This document shows positions 1 through 9,492 of a stretch of DNA of 64,000 bases, piece by piece. Location of the stretch: contig NZ_NMQW01000001.1 of NCBI RefSeq assembly GCF_002234615.1, positions 90,995 through 154,994 of the forward strand, read 5' to 3'. The stretch comes from Paenibacillus rigui (lineage in GTDB: Bacteria; Bacillota; Bacilli; Paenibacillales; NBRC-103111). The stretch's first letter is position 1; the number at the start of each line of letters is the position of its first letter. A model generated the notes under the pieces. It made no database searches and was not told the origin of the DNA. It saw only the letters and a program-made list of their open reading frames with translations. The translations under genes were made by a program, and so were the position numbers.

Positions 1-1515
1 AATCTGCAAATATTGGCCTACCACCAGAACCGGATTTTCCTGCCAAAATGCCGTTTGCAATTCAGCGAAAGCGGTTTTCGCTTCTTCTTGCGTCGTCGAG
101 GCTTTAATTTTCGCCAAAAGCTTGTCAATTTCCGGACTGTTCGTCCAGCCGGGCCAATTCGCCTTCGAATCCAGGAACGGGAATTGGAGCGGCGTGGCGT
201 TCGCCGGGAAGCCGGTGAAGAACATTTCCCACTGGTCGGACTTTGTCCGGCGGTCAAGCAGTGTAGACCAATCCATGACCTCAAGCTTGACGTTCATACC
301 GATTTCCTGAAGCTGCTGCTGCGCCGCAACCGCCGGATTATACAGGTTCGGATATTCCTTGGATGTCATAATCCGCACTTCTTCCCCGTTATATCCAGCT
401 TCCTTGAGCAGCTGCTTCGCTTGTGCAGCGTCATGCTTGTCGTAATTTTCTTTGCCGGCATTCGTATACCAGGCGGATTGCTCGCTCATCATCAAGCCCG
501 GATCCAGCCGGAAATAATCAGGACCCGTAAAGCCGGCTGTCATCAGTGCCTTTTTATCCAGCGCCATATTTATCGCCTGCCGCGCCTTTACGTTCGTGAA
601 TAGTCCTTGTTTTTTATTAAAAACTAACGTTTGAAGTCCGAATGGATACAGAATGGGGCTAACGTTTTTAGCATTTTTTAATTGAGGGAGGGCATCCAGC
701 GCCACTTGGGATACCATATCGTATTCTCCGCTAATCAGCCCATTAATGGCTGTGGAGCTATCCGGAACATTATAGTAATACAATTCATCGACGAGGGCTT
801 CTTTCTTACCGGACAATCCGCTGGAAGGCGTAGTTAAGGGTTGATAATCCTTAAACTTCGTAAGCAGAAGATACTGGTTTGGCTTCAATTCTTTAAATTG
901 GAACGGGCCGGTTCCGATGTATTCCTTCACACCTGTTGCATCCGCTCCATCAATGGCCTCTTTAGGCATAATTGCGGGGAATTGCTGCATCTCGGCCAAC
1001 GCATACATCAGAACATAAGACGGAGTTTCTACATGAAGAATAACCGTATAGTCATCTTTCGCTTCCCAGGTTGAATTACCAAGATTGGCTTTTGCCGTAG
1101 AAGCGATTTTTTGCCACTTCTGCATGGAGGCGATGACATCCTCCGCCTTCATTTCTTTGCCGTTATGAAATTTGACCCCCTGTCTTAACGCAAAGGTAAT
1201 GGTCTTGCCGTCTTTACTGATTTCGTAGGACTTTGCCAGCATAGGAACCACTTCATATTTTTCGTTGATCGTAACGAGCGCTTCAAAAATTTGTCTCGCC
1301 GTATGTGTCGTGGCATTGGCGGTCGTCATATGCGGGTCCAGCGTCTTCGGCAATGCGCTGTATGCAATTCTCAGCGTTCCTCCGGCCGCCGCCGATGCGG
1401 ACTCCTTGGACTTCGCTGCATCCGGGCTTGATGAAGGCTTGTCCGAACTACAGCCGACCAAAGCTACAACAAACGATAACATTAACATCAAGGTACACCA
1501 TGTTCCTCTTCTCAC
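1..1515 (-). CDS. Extracellular solute-binding lipoprotein, family 5 (peptide/nickel ABC importer), 3' end outside window
   Basis: Reading the minus strand from 1515 gives an uninterrupted frame of 505 codons that runs off the window edge, so the C-terminus is missing. The start is GTG at 1515, preceded by a purine-rich GGGAG ribosome site. The N-terminus is a signal peptide ending in a lipobox (LVGC, Cys at about residue 22) and a Ser/Ala-rich linker. The mature part has family-5 landmarks: GTLRIAYSALPKTLDPHMT, a KDGKTITFALRQGVKFHNGK stretch, and MALDKKALM further on. Known role of the family: ligand capture for an Opp/Dpp/Nik-type ABC importer; ligand cannot be told here. The permease genes are not in the window. 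It is convergent with nothing and reads away from the EamA gene. Confidence 0.9.
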   Translation of the reverse strand, partial: MRRGTWCTLMLMLSFVVALVGCSSDKPSSSPDAAKSKESASAAAGGTLRIAYSALPKTLDPHMTTANATTHTARQIFEALVTINEKYEVVPMLAKSYEISKDGKTITFALRQGVKFHNGKEMKAEDVIASMQKWQKIASTAKANLGNSTWEAKDDYTVILHVETPSYVLMYALAEMQQFPAIMPKEAIDGADATGVKEYIGTGPFQFKELKPNQYLLLTKFKDYQPLTTPSSGLSGKKEALVDELYYYNVPDSSTAINGLISGEYDMVSQVALDALPQLKNAKNVSPILYPFGLQTLVFNKKQGLFTNVKARQAINMALDKKALMTAGFTGPDYFRLDPGLMMSEQSAWYTNAGKENYDKHDAAQAKQLLKEAGYNGEEVRIMTSKEYPNLYNPAVAAQQQLQEIGMNVKLEVMDWSTLLDRRTKSDQWEMFFTGFPANATPLQFPFLDSKANWPGWTNSPEIDKLLAKIKASTTQEEAKTAFAELQTAFWQENPVLVVGQYLQI

Positions 1516-1617
1516 GTTACCCACTCCCTTTATGTTTTTTCTTTCTGAATAGCGTGGCCCATGTTTCAATAGATGACTTGGTGTAAAAACAGAAAGGTTA
1601 ACACCTCCTTATATACT

Positions 1618-1642
1618 TTTATGTAATATTACCTTACATAAA
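1618..1642. promoter_or_regulatory. Inverted repeat upstream of the binding-protein gene
   Basis: TTTATGTAA (1618-1626) and TTACATAAA (1634-1642) form perfect 9-bp arms around a 7-bp spacer, about 100 bp upstream of the lipoprotein start. The size and symmetry suit a dimeric repressor operator. The remainder of the 1516-1876 gap is AT-rich and shows no gene; it must hold the promoter of the binding-protein gene and the 3' flank of the EamA gene. Confidence 0.45.
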
Positions 1643-1876
1643 TATTCTATTTTTCAGAATAAAATCGCTTACCTCCCCTTGTTTCCAGCTTTCCAAGACA
1701 AAATTTTGGGATTTTTCATTTATAATTCACATCCAATGTATATATTATATAACATTTTTTCTGTTTAAAAATATACTAAATGTACTATAGAATTACTATA
1801 TTTTGTTGCATTGTGTACATTGAATGGCCTTCAGGAAAACTCGGCCGCAAAAAATGAGAAAAATCGGCAAGGGCAG

Positions 1877-2809
1877 CTATTTGCCGCCCTTGCCGATTTC
1901 TGTTTGCAGACGATGAACTGTATGAACCGAGCCGACCGGATCGGGTTTCCAGGTAGATAGGACCACGCCGATAATAACAATAATGACACCAAGGGATTGA
2001 CTGTAAACAATAGTCCCGCCGCTAAGCAAAGTGATGAGCATTGTCGAAATGGGGACCAGATTAAAAAACACGGCAGTCCGATTGGTGCCAATACGCGAAA
2101 TGCCCCAGTTCCACCATAAGTAAGCCATGAAAGTCCCGAAGATAGCCATACACCCGATGGCTAACCACATTTGCAGAACATATCCGGCCCCAGCTTCCGC
2201 ATGCGAAAGCCGGATAAAGGGCAGCAAGCAGAGAGAGCCGGCAAGCATCGTAATCGCGCTGGTGGCGAGCGGTGTGCTCTGTGACAGCAGCTTTCTCCCC
2301 AAAACTCCGTAAACGGCCCAAGAAGCGTTGCCGATAAATACCATCAAATCTCCGACCGAGATGGCACGCAGCATGGCCAAGGAGCCCCCGGTGATAACAA
2401 ACAAAACCCCCAGGAAGGAAATTACGATCCCTGCCATTTGCCGTACAGCGATTTTTTCTCTAAGGAGCCATACGGATAAAATGACCGTAACGGATGGATT
2501 CGTTGCCGTAATTAATGCGGCATTAATAGAGGAGGTATGCTTCAGACCGGCGAATACCAGCGCATTAGTACCAAACACACCTATCAATCCAATCAGCGCA
2601 TACTTGGCTAAGTAGGGACGAATCCCGCTCCAGGATGGCCGTTCCTTAAACCAGAATAACAGCAGCATACAAAACGATGCTAAGACAAACCTCCACGCAA
2701 TAACACTCATCGGATCCATGACATCGATGGCCAGCTTGCCCAAATTAAAATTCGCACCCCAAAACAAAGCTGATCCGATAAGCGCTGCGTAAACTAACAT
2801 ATTTCGCAT
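1877..2809 (-). CDS. EamA/DMT-superfamily transporter
   Basis: This is a 310-residue integral membrane protein with about ten hydrophobic segments arranged as two EamA halves; the first begins SALFWGANFNLGKLA, a typical EamA helix-1 signature. The start chosen is the ATG at 2809 because GAGGTG lies five bases before it; an ATG twelve bases further upstream has no ribosome site. The family exports or imports amino acids, purines or other small metabolites; the substrate is not visible. It follows the dehydrogenase gene by 43 bp on the same strand and probably closes that operon, so transport of a substrate or product of the amino-acid pathway is a reasonable inference. Confidence 0.85.
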   Translation of the reverse strand: MRNMLVYAALIGSALFWGANFNLGKLAIDVMDPMSVIAWRFVLASFCMLLLFWFKERPSWSGIRPYLAKYALIGLIGVFGTNALVFAGLKHTSSINAALITATNPSVTVILSVWLLREKIAVRQMAGIVISFLGVLFVITGGSLAMLRAISVGDLMVFIGNASWAVYGVLGRKLLSQSTPLATSAITMLAGSLCLLPFIRLSHAEAGAGYVLQMWLAIGCMAIFGTFMAYLWWNWGISRIGTNRTAVFFNLVPISTMLITLLSGGTIVYSQSLGVIIVIIGVVLSTWKPDPVGSVHTVHRLQTEIGKGGK

Positions 2810-2852
2810 AAGACACCTCATTCATTTCCTTGCACAGTTCAAGCTGTCTTTC

Positions 2853-4313
2853 TTACCAACGAGCGGTGATCATCTTTTTTCGGGTGAAAAATTCAACACC
2901 GTCCTGTCCGTTCGCATGAAGGTCCCCATAAAACGAATTTTTCCACCCTGAGAATGGAAAGAAAGCCATAGGCGCTGGTACGCCCAAGTTTACGCCAAGC
3001 ATGCCGGCCTCTATATTTTCACGGAAATAGCGCACATGACTTCCGTTCTTCGTGTATATGCAAGCCCCGTTTGCAAACGGCGACTGATTGCTCAGCTCCA
3101 CCGCTTCGGCCAGCGTTTCGACACGGGCGATGGAAAGAACCGGCGCGAAAATCTCGTCCTTCCAAATGGACATCTCTGCTGTCACCCGGTCAAAGAGCGT
3201 AGGTCCTACAAAATAGCCTTTATCCTCATAGGCGGTATCCTTCCGCCCATCCCGGACAAGTACCGCCCCTTCGGCTTCCCCGGTTTCAATATATTTGACC
3301 GTCCTTTGCTTATGCGACTCACGAATGACAGGGCCAAGGAAAATGCCTTGCTCTAATCCGTTCCCGATACTTAGCCCATCGGCTGCTTTCTTCAGCTGGT
3401 CGATTAAGTTTTCGGCAACATCGCCGACCGCAACGACCACCGAAGCCGCCATACACCTTTCGCCCGCCGAGCCGAATGCCGCATTCACAATCTGTTGCAC
3501 GGCCTGGCCCAAATCCGCATCCGGCATCACGATGGAATGATTTTTCGCACCGCCCAGCGCTTGCACGCGTTTCCCGTGGGCTGCGGCCGTTTTATACACA
3601 TACTCCGCAACAGGCTGCGAGCCGACGAAGGAGATGGCCCTTACATCCGGATGCTCCAGCAGTCCGTTCACTACATCATGAGCACCGTGCACGATGTTCA
3701 ATACGCCTGCCGGCAGACCCGCTTCAGCGAAAAGCTCGGCCAGCCTCATCGCCAGCAGCGGAGTACGCTCCGATGGCTTCATAACAAAGGTATTGCCGCA
3801 CGCAATAGCTAAAGGGAACATCCAGCATGGAACCATCATAGGGAAATTAAATGGCGTGATGCCTCCCACGACGCCGATCGGATAGCGATACATACCGGAC
3901 TCGATATTCGTCGCAATATCCGGGAGCTGCTTCCCCATCATCAGGCTGGGGGCACCTGCGGCAAACTCCACGCACTCGATGCCACGCTGCACTTCCCCGT
4001 AGGCTTCCTCATAGCTTTTGCCGTTCTCGACAGTGATCAGCCGGGCCAGCTCCTCCCAGTGATCATGCAGCAGCTGCTGATATTTAAAGAGCGTACGCGC
4101 TCTTTTGGGGACCGGCGTTTTCCCCCATACTTGAAAAGCCTCCTTCGCCGCAGCAACCGCTTGCTCCAAATCCGCCCGATTGGATATCGGAACATAGGCC
4201 AACACTTCCTCCGTTGCCGGGTTGACCACAGCCTCCTGCTGCCCGGAGCTCGATTCGAGCCATTGACCGCCTATATAATTTTTGAGCCTGGTTACTTGGG
4301 TTGAGATTGACAT
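2853..4313 (-). CDS. mmsA: Methylmalonate-semialdehyde dehydrogenase (CoA-acylating)
   Basis: A 486-residue aldehyde dehydrogenase of the MmsA/IolA type, the normal length for the family. It has the diagnostic [15 protein letters not shown] segment (about residues 155-170), MKPSERTPL, and the catalytic cysteine in GERCMA at residue 287, the same number as in Bacillus IolA. The family converts malonate or methylmalonate semialdehyde plus CoA and NAD to acetyl- or propionyl-CoA with loss of CO2. A GAGGGGA ribosome site precedes the ATG. It lies 53 bp downstream of an omega-amino-acid aminotransferase gene, so the semialdehyde made by that enzyme (for example from beta-alanine) is the likely substrate. 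No inositol genes are nearby, which argues against an iol role. Confidence 0.93.
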   Translation of the reverse strand: MSISTQVTRLKNYIGGQWLESSSGQQEAVVNPATEEVLAYVPISNRADLEQAVAAAKEAFQVWGKTPVPKRARTLFKYQQLLHDHWEELARLITVENGKSYEEAYGEVQRGIECVEFAAGAPSLMMGKQLPDIATNIESGMYRYPIGVVGGITPFNFPMMVPCWMFPLAIACGNTFVMKPSERTPLLAMRLAELFAEAGLPAGVLNIVHGAHDVVNGLLEHPDVRAISFVGSQPVAEYVYKTAAAHGKRVQALGGAKNHSIVMPDADLGQAVQQIVNAAFGSAGERCMAASVVVAVGDVAENLIDQLKKAADGLSIGNGLEQGIFLGPVIRESHKQRTVKYIETGEAEGAVLVRDGRKDTAYEDKGYFVGPTLFDRVTAEMSIWKDEIFAPVLSIARVETLAEAVELSNQSPFANGACIYTKNGSHVRYFRENIEAGMLGVNLGVPAPMAFFPFSGWKNSFYGDLHANGQDGVEFFTRKKMITARW

Positions 4314-4366
4314 TGATCATTTCCCCTCTCGGATTCAGCAGTCGTTTCCGTATCACATTTCGCTCA

Positions 4367-5758
4367 TTAAGCTAACGTTGCGAAAGCTTCCACTAGCGTA
4401 TTTACTATAAAGTCCAGTTCCTCGTCGGTTGTCACAAAGGGCGGACTTAATGTCAAAATGTTGTTAAACCCCGGCACCGTGTCGCCATTCTTCCCTATAA
4501 GCAAACCGCGCTTTTTGCATTCGGCAATGACCTGCATTACTTTGCCCGCCGATGCGGGAATCTTGCTTTCCTTATCTTCAACCATTTCGATCCCGGCAAT
4601 GAAGCCAAAACTGCGGATATCCCCTACATTCGGGTGCTCCTCCAGCACTTCCAGCTTCCGGCGCAGCGCCTCACCCAAAGCGGCCGCACGTTCCACTAAT
4701 CGTTCATCCTCAAGGATCTCCAGGTTTTTCAATGCCACCGCACAGGAAACCGGATTTCCTCCGAACGTATTGACGTGGCGAAAATGCGAGTCGGCCCCGG
4801 AACCTGTAAACTTTTCATACAGCTCTTCCCTTACGGCCGTTGCCGAAAGCGGGGAATAGGCGCTCGTAATTCCTTTTGCCATCGTAACGATATCCGGTTT
4901 AACGCCAAAGTTCTGATGGCCGAAACGTTTGCCGGATCGTCCGAATCCGCAAATCACCTCATCCACGATCATAAGAACACCGTGTTTATCGCATATTTCC
5001 CGGACCGAAGCCAAATATTCCTGCGGCGGAACGAGCACACCTCCCCCGGTAATCACAGGCTCCAGAATGATCCCTGCCACGGATTCCGCGCCCTCCCAGT
5101 TAATCACATCATCGTAAGCCTGCGCACATTCCATATGACAGCTTTTATCATTTTTGCCAAAGGGACAGCGGTAGCAATACGGCGGCGCAATATGCTGAAA
5201 CCCCGTACTGAGCGGCTCATATTTTAGTTTCCGTTGGGCTTGGCCGGTTGCTCCCAAAGCGCCCATTGAATTCCCGTGGTAGGCACGGTGCCGAGAAATA
5301 AATTTGTACCGGGACGGTTCTCCGTTCTGATGGTGATACTGGCGGGCGATCTTGAAAGCTACCTCATTGGCGTCCGAGCCGGAATTGGAATAAAAGATCC
5401 GGAACCCGCCGCCCAGCCATTCGTTCACCTTCTCCGACAATTGAATCGCCGGAAGATGACTTTGCATTAACGGATAATAAGCCAGCGTCTTCATCTGCGC
5501 TGCGGCCGCATCGGCAATCGCCTCCCGCCCATGTCCGACATTGACACACCACAAGCCCGACATCCCGTCGAAGTAACGCTGCCCATCAATATCAGTAATC
5601 CAACTGCCTTCCCCTGACGTAATGATCATCGGGTTCGGGTTATGAGGCGAAATATGATGCCAAACATACTGACGATCTTTTTCCAGCAGCGTTTCCTTGT
5701 CTAAACCCGGAGCATCGATTTGATTCATTGCTTCCACTTGATGTTCTCCCATGCACAT
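4367..5758 (-). CDS. Class-III PLP aminotransferase (beta-alanine/taurine:pyruvate type)
   Basis: A protein of up to 463 residues with class-III aminotransferase signatures: SNSGSDANEVAFKIARQYH (phosphate-binding region), RHRAYHGNS, IVDEVICGFGR, and the PLP lysine K295 in VTMAKGITS. A CxxC-x8-CxxxC arrangement (C195, C198, C207, C211) is shared by relatives acting on beta-alanine or taurine, as far as I recall. Three ATGs near the 5' end (5758, 5752, 5728) are possible starts; AAAGGCGG fits the second, so the true start may be 5752. With mmsA downstream and a PucR regulator divergent, it probably moves the amino group of an omega-amino acid to pyruvate, producing a semialdehyde for MmsA. Confidence 0.87.
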   Translation of the reverse strand: MCMGEHQVEAMNQIDAPGLDKETLLEKDRQYVWHHISPHNPNPMIITSGEGSWITDIDGQRYFDGMSGLWCVNVGHGREAIADAAAAQMKTLAYYPLMQSHLPAIQLSEKVNEWLGGGFRIFYSNSGSDANEVAFKIARQYHHQNGEPSRYKFISRHRAYHGNSMGALGATGQAQRKLKYEPLSTGFQHIAPPYCYRCPFGKNDKSCHMECAQAYDDVINWEGAESVAGIILEPVITGGGVLVPPQEYLASVREICDKHGVLMIVDEVICGFGRSGKRFGHQNFGVKPDIVTMAKGITSAYSPLSATAVREELYEKFTGSGADSHFRHVNTFGGNPVSCAVALKNLEILEDERLVERAAALGEALRRKLEVLEEHPNVGDIRSFGFIAGIEMVEDKESKIPASAGKVMQVIAECKKRGLLIGKNGDTVPGFNNILTLSPPFVTTDEELDFIVNTLVEAFATLA

Positions 5759-5900
5759 AACCGCCTTTAAACCTAGATTTAATACTCACATGGTATCTCG
5801 GATACGGGTTCTTTTCATCATACAAAATGATTGATGTTGACCTTAAATGTAGTTACAATATGTAAAACCAACCTTAAACGCCCGTTTGGAGGAGATTGTA
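5759..5900. promoter_or_regulatory. Divergent control region with repeated ACCTTAAA boxes
   Basis: The short gap between the divergent aminotransferase and pucR-type genes carries two direct copies of ACCTTAAA, at 5840-5847 and 5871-5878. They are 31 bp apart start to start, which is about three helical turns, so both lie on the same face of the DNA. This is a candidate binding site for the adjacent PucR-family activator, controlling both directions. The link to the regulator is inferred from position only. Confidence 0.4.
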
Positions 5901-7574
5901 GTGAAAAGCGAACAAACGCTTACGGTACGTGATATTTTACAACGCCCCTTGTTTCTGCAAGCCAAACTGATCGCCGGAAACAAAGGGATTACACGCAGCG
6001 TCGGGTGGATTCACATTCTGGAGATCACGAATGCCAAGCTTTTCACGAATCAACACGACCTCATCCTTACCACCGGACTCGGCATCCACGAGCATACCGA
6101 AATCCGCATGATGTACCTGCAGGAGCTGATCAACCAAAAAGCGGCCGGTTTATGCATTGAACTTGGGCCTTATTTGCCTTCCGTACCGCAGGATATGATC
6201 GATTTGGCGGAGCAGCATGACTTTCCGCTAATCGTTTTCGAGACGCCAGTCCGGTTTGTCGACATTACGCAGGATATCCATGCCCTGCTGATCAACAAGC
6301 AGTATCAGATTCTAAAGGACCTTGAATTATTTTCCCGCAAACTCCAGCAATTGACCTTGGAATCGACGAATATTCAAGCCATTCTCCGGCTGCTGCATGA
6401 GCATACTTCGGCCCAAGTCATCTATTATTCTTTGATCGACAAGCCTATCTTCTCCCCTTCCGTTTCACCCAAGATCGCCCAGGACCTGATCGCACGGTAC
6501 CGTTTCGAAGTAGACAGCAATCCGTCCTCCTCACCGGAAAATTCATTACTGACCATTAACGAGAAAAAGACCATCGTTTCCCAGCCTGTCATTTGCTTAG
6601 GTCAAACCTTATCCCATGTCGGCATCATTGTGCACGATCAGGCACCGACGGATTACATGGTCCTGCTGCTTGATTACGCAGGTAAAGCCGTAGCCCATAT
6701 TTTACTGCGCAAGCTTTTTCTCGAGCAAAAAACATCGGAAAACCATACCCAACTGATCAACGACATTCTCCAGTACAAGGTCGAAAACGAAGAACAAGCA
6801 ATGGCACGAATCGGACTTCGTCCTCTAAACAAAGGCAAGTATCTGTTTATAGCCGGCATAATCGAAATCGAGCACAGTCTGATTATCGATGAAGAGGAAC
6901 TCGAAGCCAAAAACCAAGATATTGTCGTCCTGCTTCGTTCGCTATTGTCGAAAAATGGCATATATAACCTGGTTTTGTCCAAAAATAACCAAATTTACTT
7001 GCTCTGTATCCGGGAATCGTTCGCTTCCGCCGTCTCCCCCACGATCTTAAAGGAACCGCTCTTAAAAACGCTGGAACAGTTACAAAACGCGATCAAGCAT
7101 AATTTATCGAAGCACATTCGCATCCGGTCGGGATTTGGGCTTATGAAAGAGCAGCTTGTACATACGTCCCAAAGCTTTAAAGAAGCGTTCGACGCGCTGT
7201 CGGTAGCCCGGAAGCTGCCTGACGCGCAGACAAGTCCATTCTATGAAGAAATAGGCATTTATCAATTATTCAAGGGAATGTCCGATGTACAGCAGCTTTC
7301 CTATTTTGTAACGTATCATTTGGGGGACGTTATCGAGTACGATAAGCGGAACCATTCAAGCTTATTGGAAACGCTGGATAAATTTCTCTCATGCATGGGG
7401 GCCAAGCAGGAAACTGCCGAACAACTGTTCATTCATCGGCAAACCCTTTACCATAGGCTGGAAAAATTGGAGGAGCTGCTGGGCGAAAACTACTTGCGGC
7501 CGGACAATCGGATTTGTCTCGAGATAGCCCTGCGTGCCTATGATCTGTTAGGAAAGGAAAGCAGCTCTGAATAA
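5901..7574 (+). CDS. PucR-family transcriptional regulator
   Basis: Residues about 5-120 match the PucR N-terminal sensory domain (TVRDILQRPLFLQAKLIAG, LILTTGLGIHE). A GGDEF-like/CdaR middle region follows, and the C-terminus is the typical PucR helix-turn-helix (AEQLFIHRQTLYHRLEKLEEL then NRICLEIALRAYDLL). The start chosen is GTG 5901, since GGAGGAG at 5888-5894 sits six bases before it; the upstream in-frame TTG at 5886 lies inside that ribosome site. Length is 557 residues. Family members activate amino-acid, GABA or purine catabolic genes in response to substrate. It is divergent from the aminotransferase-mmsA-EamA operon, the likely target. Confidence 0.9.
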   Translation: MKSEQTLTVRDILQRPLFLQAKLIAGNKGITRSVGWIHILEITNAKLFTNQHDLILTTGLGIHEHTEIRMMYLQELINQKAAGLCIELGPYLPSVPQDMIDLAEQHDFPLIVFETPVRFVDITQDIHALLINKQYQILKDLELFSRKLQQLTLESTNIQAILRLLHEHTSAQVIYYSLIDKPIFSPSVSPKIAQDLIARYRFEVDSNPSSSPENSLLTINEKKTIVSQPVICLGQTLSHVGIIVHDQAPTDYMVLLLDYAGKAVAHILLRKLFLEQKTSENHTQLINDILQYKVENEEQAMARIGLRPLNKGKYLFIAGIIEIEHSLIIDEEELEAKNQDIVVLLRSLLSKNGIYNLVLSKNNQIYLLCIRESFASAVSPTILKEPLLKTLEQLQNAIKHNLSKHIRIRSGFGLMKEQLVHTSQSFKEAFDALSVARKLPDAQTSPFYEEIGIYQLFKGMSDVQQLSYFVTYHLGDVIEYDKRNHSSLLETLDKFLSCMGAKQETAEQLFIHRQTLYHRLEKLEELLGENYLRPDNRICLEIALRAYDLLGKESSSE

Positions 7575-7662
7575 CGCTTGAGTCCGAAGTCATCATCACA
7601 GTACAGGAAGCGATAAATCGAATATCACAACCACAACCTGCTTCACCAGGAGGTGCACAGTA

Positions 7663-8052
7663 ATGTTCATAAGATTTCATGGAAAAGCTATAAGCCCATT
7701 TACAAACCAGCCTTACGGTATATTTGCGGTCATTTATTTTCTTAAGCGTGATGGAAAATTGTCGTCCCTCGACCTCCAGCTGTACGAAACGACCGTTAAC
7801 TGGTTTGAGGAACACCTGCCCAATCCCCCCTACTACGATGATCTCAATAACTCCATACGGGCAGTGACATGGTTCAAGGACAACGAGTCAACCCGGCACA
7901 TGATCAACAATTTACAACCATTCTTTGATCTAGCTGAAAAGTATAGCGTAGAAATCATTAAATCGGTCGCCAACAAGCCCCCCGGGACGATTGTTTACGA
8001 AGATGCGCTGCAGATTGGGGTCACTGCGTTTGCATATCCGGCACAAAGTTGA
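7663..8052 (+). CDS. Hypothetical protein, 129 aa
   Basis: A soluble-looking 129-residue protein preceded by a perfect AGGAGGTG ribosome site, so it is very likely translated. There is no signal peptide or membrane segment. It has an aromatic, acidic-basic mixed composition with a centre rich in Asn/Pro/Tyr (LPNPPYYDDLNNSIRAVTWF) and ends in a hydrophobic stretch. I do not recognise a domain with a known activity. It stands between the pucR-type gene (88 bp upstream) and a MATE exporter gene about 100 bp downstream; a palindrome in front of the MATE gene suggests separate control. Confidence 0.75.
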   Translation: MFIRFHGKAISPFTNQPYGIFAVIYFLKRDGKLSSLDLQLYETTVNWFEEHLPNPPYYDDLNNSIRAVTWFKDNESTRHMINNLQPFFDLAEKYSVEIIKSVANKPPGTIVYEDALQIGVTAFAYPAQS

Positions 8053-8107
8053 AATCCAACGACAGCATACGGCCTCAAACTGAGTTATACCAACCCACTC
8101 CACCTGC

Positions 8108-8125
8108 TGTATACTTATGTATACA
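8108..8125. promoter_or_regulatory. TGTATAC-N4-GTATACA operator-like palindrome
   Basis: A perfect 7-bp inverted repeat around TTAT, ending 24 bp before the TTG start of the MATE exporter gene. The symmetry is that of a small dimeric repressor site (GntR/YtrA- or TetR-like half-sites of this kind are known). A TATACT hexamer lies inside it, so binding would block a promoter placed here. No dedicated regulator gene is adjacent. Confidence 0.45.
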
Positions 8126-8149
8126 TTGATGTAGGGCGGCGATCGATTC

Positions 8150-9475
8150 TTGAATAACATCCTTTCCAGCTGGAAGGCCATCCTCGTTCTGGCAGTCCCG
8201 GCCATAGTGGAAAACTTCCTTCAAAGCATGGTCGGCTTCGTAGACACATTATTCCTGTCTCAGCTTGGACTGCACGAAGTGGCGGCAGTCGGTATCGCCA
8301 ATACGATGCTGCAAATTTATTTTGCCGTATTCCTGGCTATGGCTGCATGCTCGACCATCCTCGTGTCCCGCTCCTGCGGAGAAGGCAACCGGGAGCAGGT
8401 CATGAGAATTTGCTCTAACGCCATCCTGCTGACAGGCCTTATAGGCTGCCTGTTCGGCGTCGTATCCTTTTGCTTCGCGGAGCAGATTTTACAACTAATG
8501 GGCGCCGGCCCGGAGGTCATGGACTCTGGCACCACCTATTTCCGTATCGTAGCAACCCCCTCCCTGTTCATTGCCATGATGTATACGCTCGGAGCGTTAT
8601 TCAGAGGAACCGGCGATACGAGAACACCGATGAAAGTCGGCCTCCTAATGAACGTCGTGCATATTTTGCTGGATTACGTACTCATGTTCGGCCTGTTCTT
8701 TCATGGATTCGGTATCGTCGGAGCAGCCGTTGCTACAGTATGTGCCCGAGTCATCGGCGTCCTTCTACTGCTTTGGTACCTGCACAAGCGGAGCCTGGTA
8801 GCCTGGAAGGCTAAGGTATGGAAGGTGAACCGGGACATCCTGAGGTCTCTGATACGGCTCGGCTTCCCTGCCGCTTTAGAGCGCTTGTTCATGCGGTTCG
8901 GTCAAGTCATATATTTCGGCATGATTATCCGCATGGGTGTCGAAATCTATTCCGCCCATACACTGGCCGGCAATTTCACATTATTTTCGACGATTATCGG
9001 CGGCGGCATTGCCACAGCCACGTCGGCACTGATCGGGCAGCAGCTCGGCGCGCGGGATATGCAGTCGGTGAAGCTGTACAGCAAAGCATCCGTTTCTCTC
9101 CAGATGCTCATCATGACTTTCATCCTCTTCCTTTTGTTTGCCAGCGCACCGTTGACGGCAAGGCTGTTTACAGACAACCACGCCGTCATCCTCCTTATCG
9201 TGACAGTATTGGGCATCGATACGTTGACACAGCCGGCCACGGCCGTTGTCACCTCCCTGACTTCTGTCCTGCAGGCAGGCGGAGACACCAAATATCCGAT
9301 GTACGTTACCGCGGCAGGGATTTGGCTTATTCGAACAGCGGGAGTGTACCTGCTGGGCGTGTACTTTGGGTTGGGTCTGATGGGGGTTTGGATCGCAATC
9401 GGATTAGATAATTATGTCCGGGCCATCCTGTTGTGGCGCCGGTATCGTACATTTCAATGGATCCGCAGTGTATAA
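8150..9475 (+). CDS. MATE-family multidrug/sodium efflux transporter
   Basis: A 441-residue protein with about twelve hydrophobic segments in two related halves, the MATE fold. Landmarks are VPAIVENFLQSMVGFVDTLF in helix 1-2 and its counterpart GFPAALERLFMRFGQ at the start of the second half, plus ALFRGTGDTRTPM and LQAGGDTKYPM, matched motifs of each half. Members export drugs and organic cations using a sodium or proton gradient across the cytoplasmic membrane. The TTG at 8150 is the best start in frame, but the ribosome site (GGGCGG) is weak. The next gene starts 18 bp after its stop, pointing to co-transcription. Confidence 0.9.
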   Translation: MNNILSSWKAILVLAVPAIVENFLQSMVGFVDTLFLSQLGLHEVAAVGIANTMLQIYFAVFLAMAACSTILVSRSCGEGNREQVMRICSNAILLTGLIGCLFGVVSFCFAEQILQLMGAGPEVMDSGTTYFRIVATPSLFIAMMYTLGALFRGTGDTRTPMKVGLLMNVVHILLDYVLMFGLFFHGFGIVGAAVATVCARVIGVLLLLWYLHKRSLVAWKAKVWKVNRDILRSLIRLGFPAALERLFMRFGQVIYFGMIIRMGVEIYSAHTLAGNFTLFSTIIGGGIATATSALIGQQLGARDMQSVKLYSKASVSLQMLIMTFILFLLFASAPLTARLFTDNHAVILLIVTVLGIDTLTQPATAVVTSLTSVLQAGGDTKYPMYVTAAGIWLIRTAGVYLLGVYFGLGLMGVWIAIGLDNYVRAILLWRRYRTFQWIRSV

Positions 9476-9492
9476 CGAGAGGAGAATCCGCC

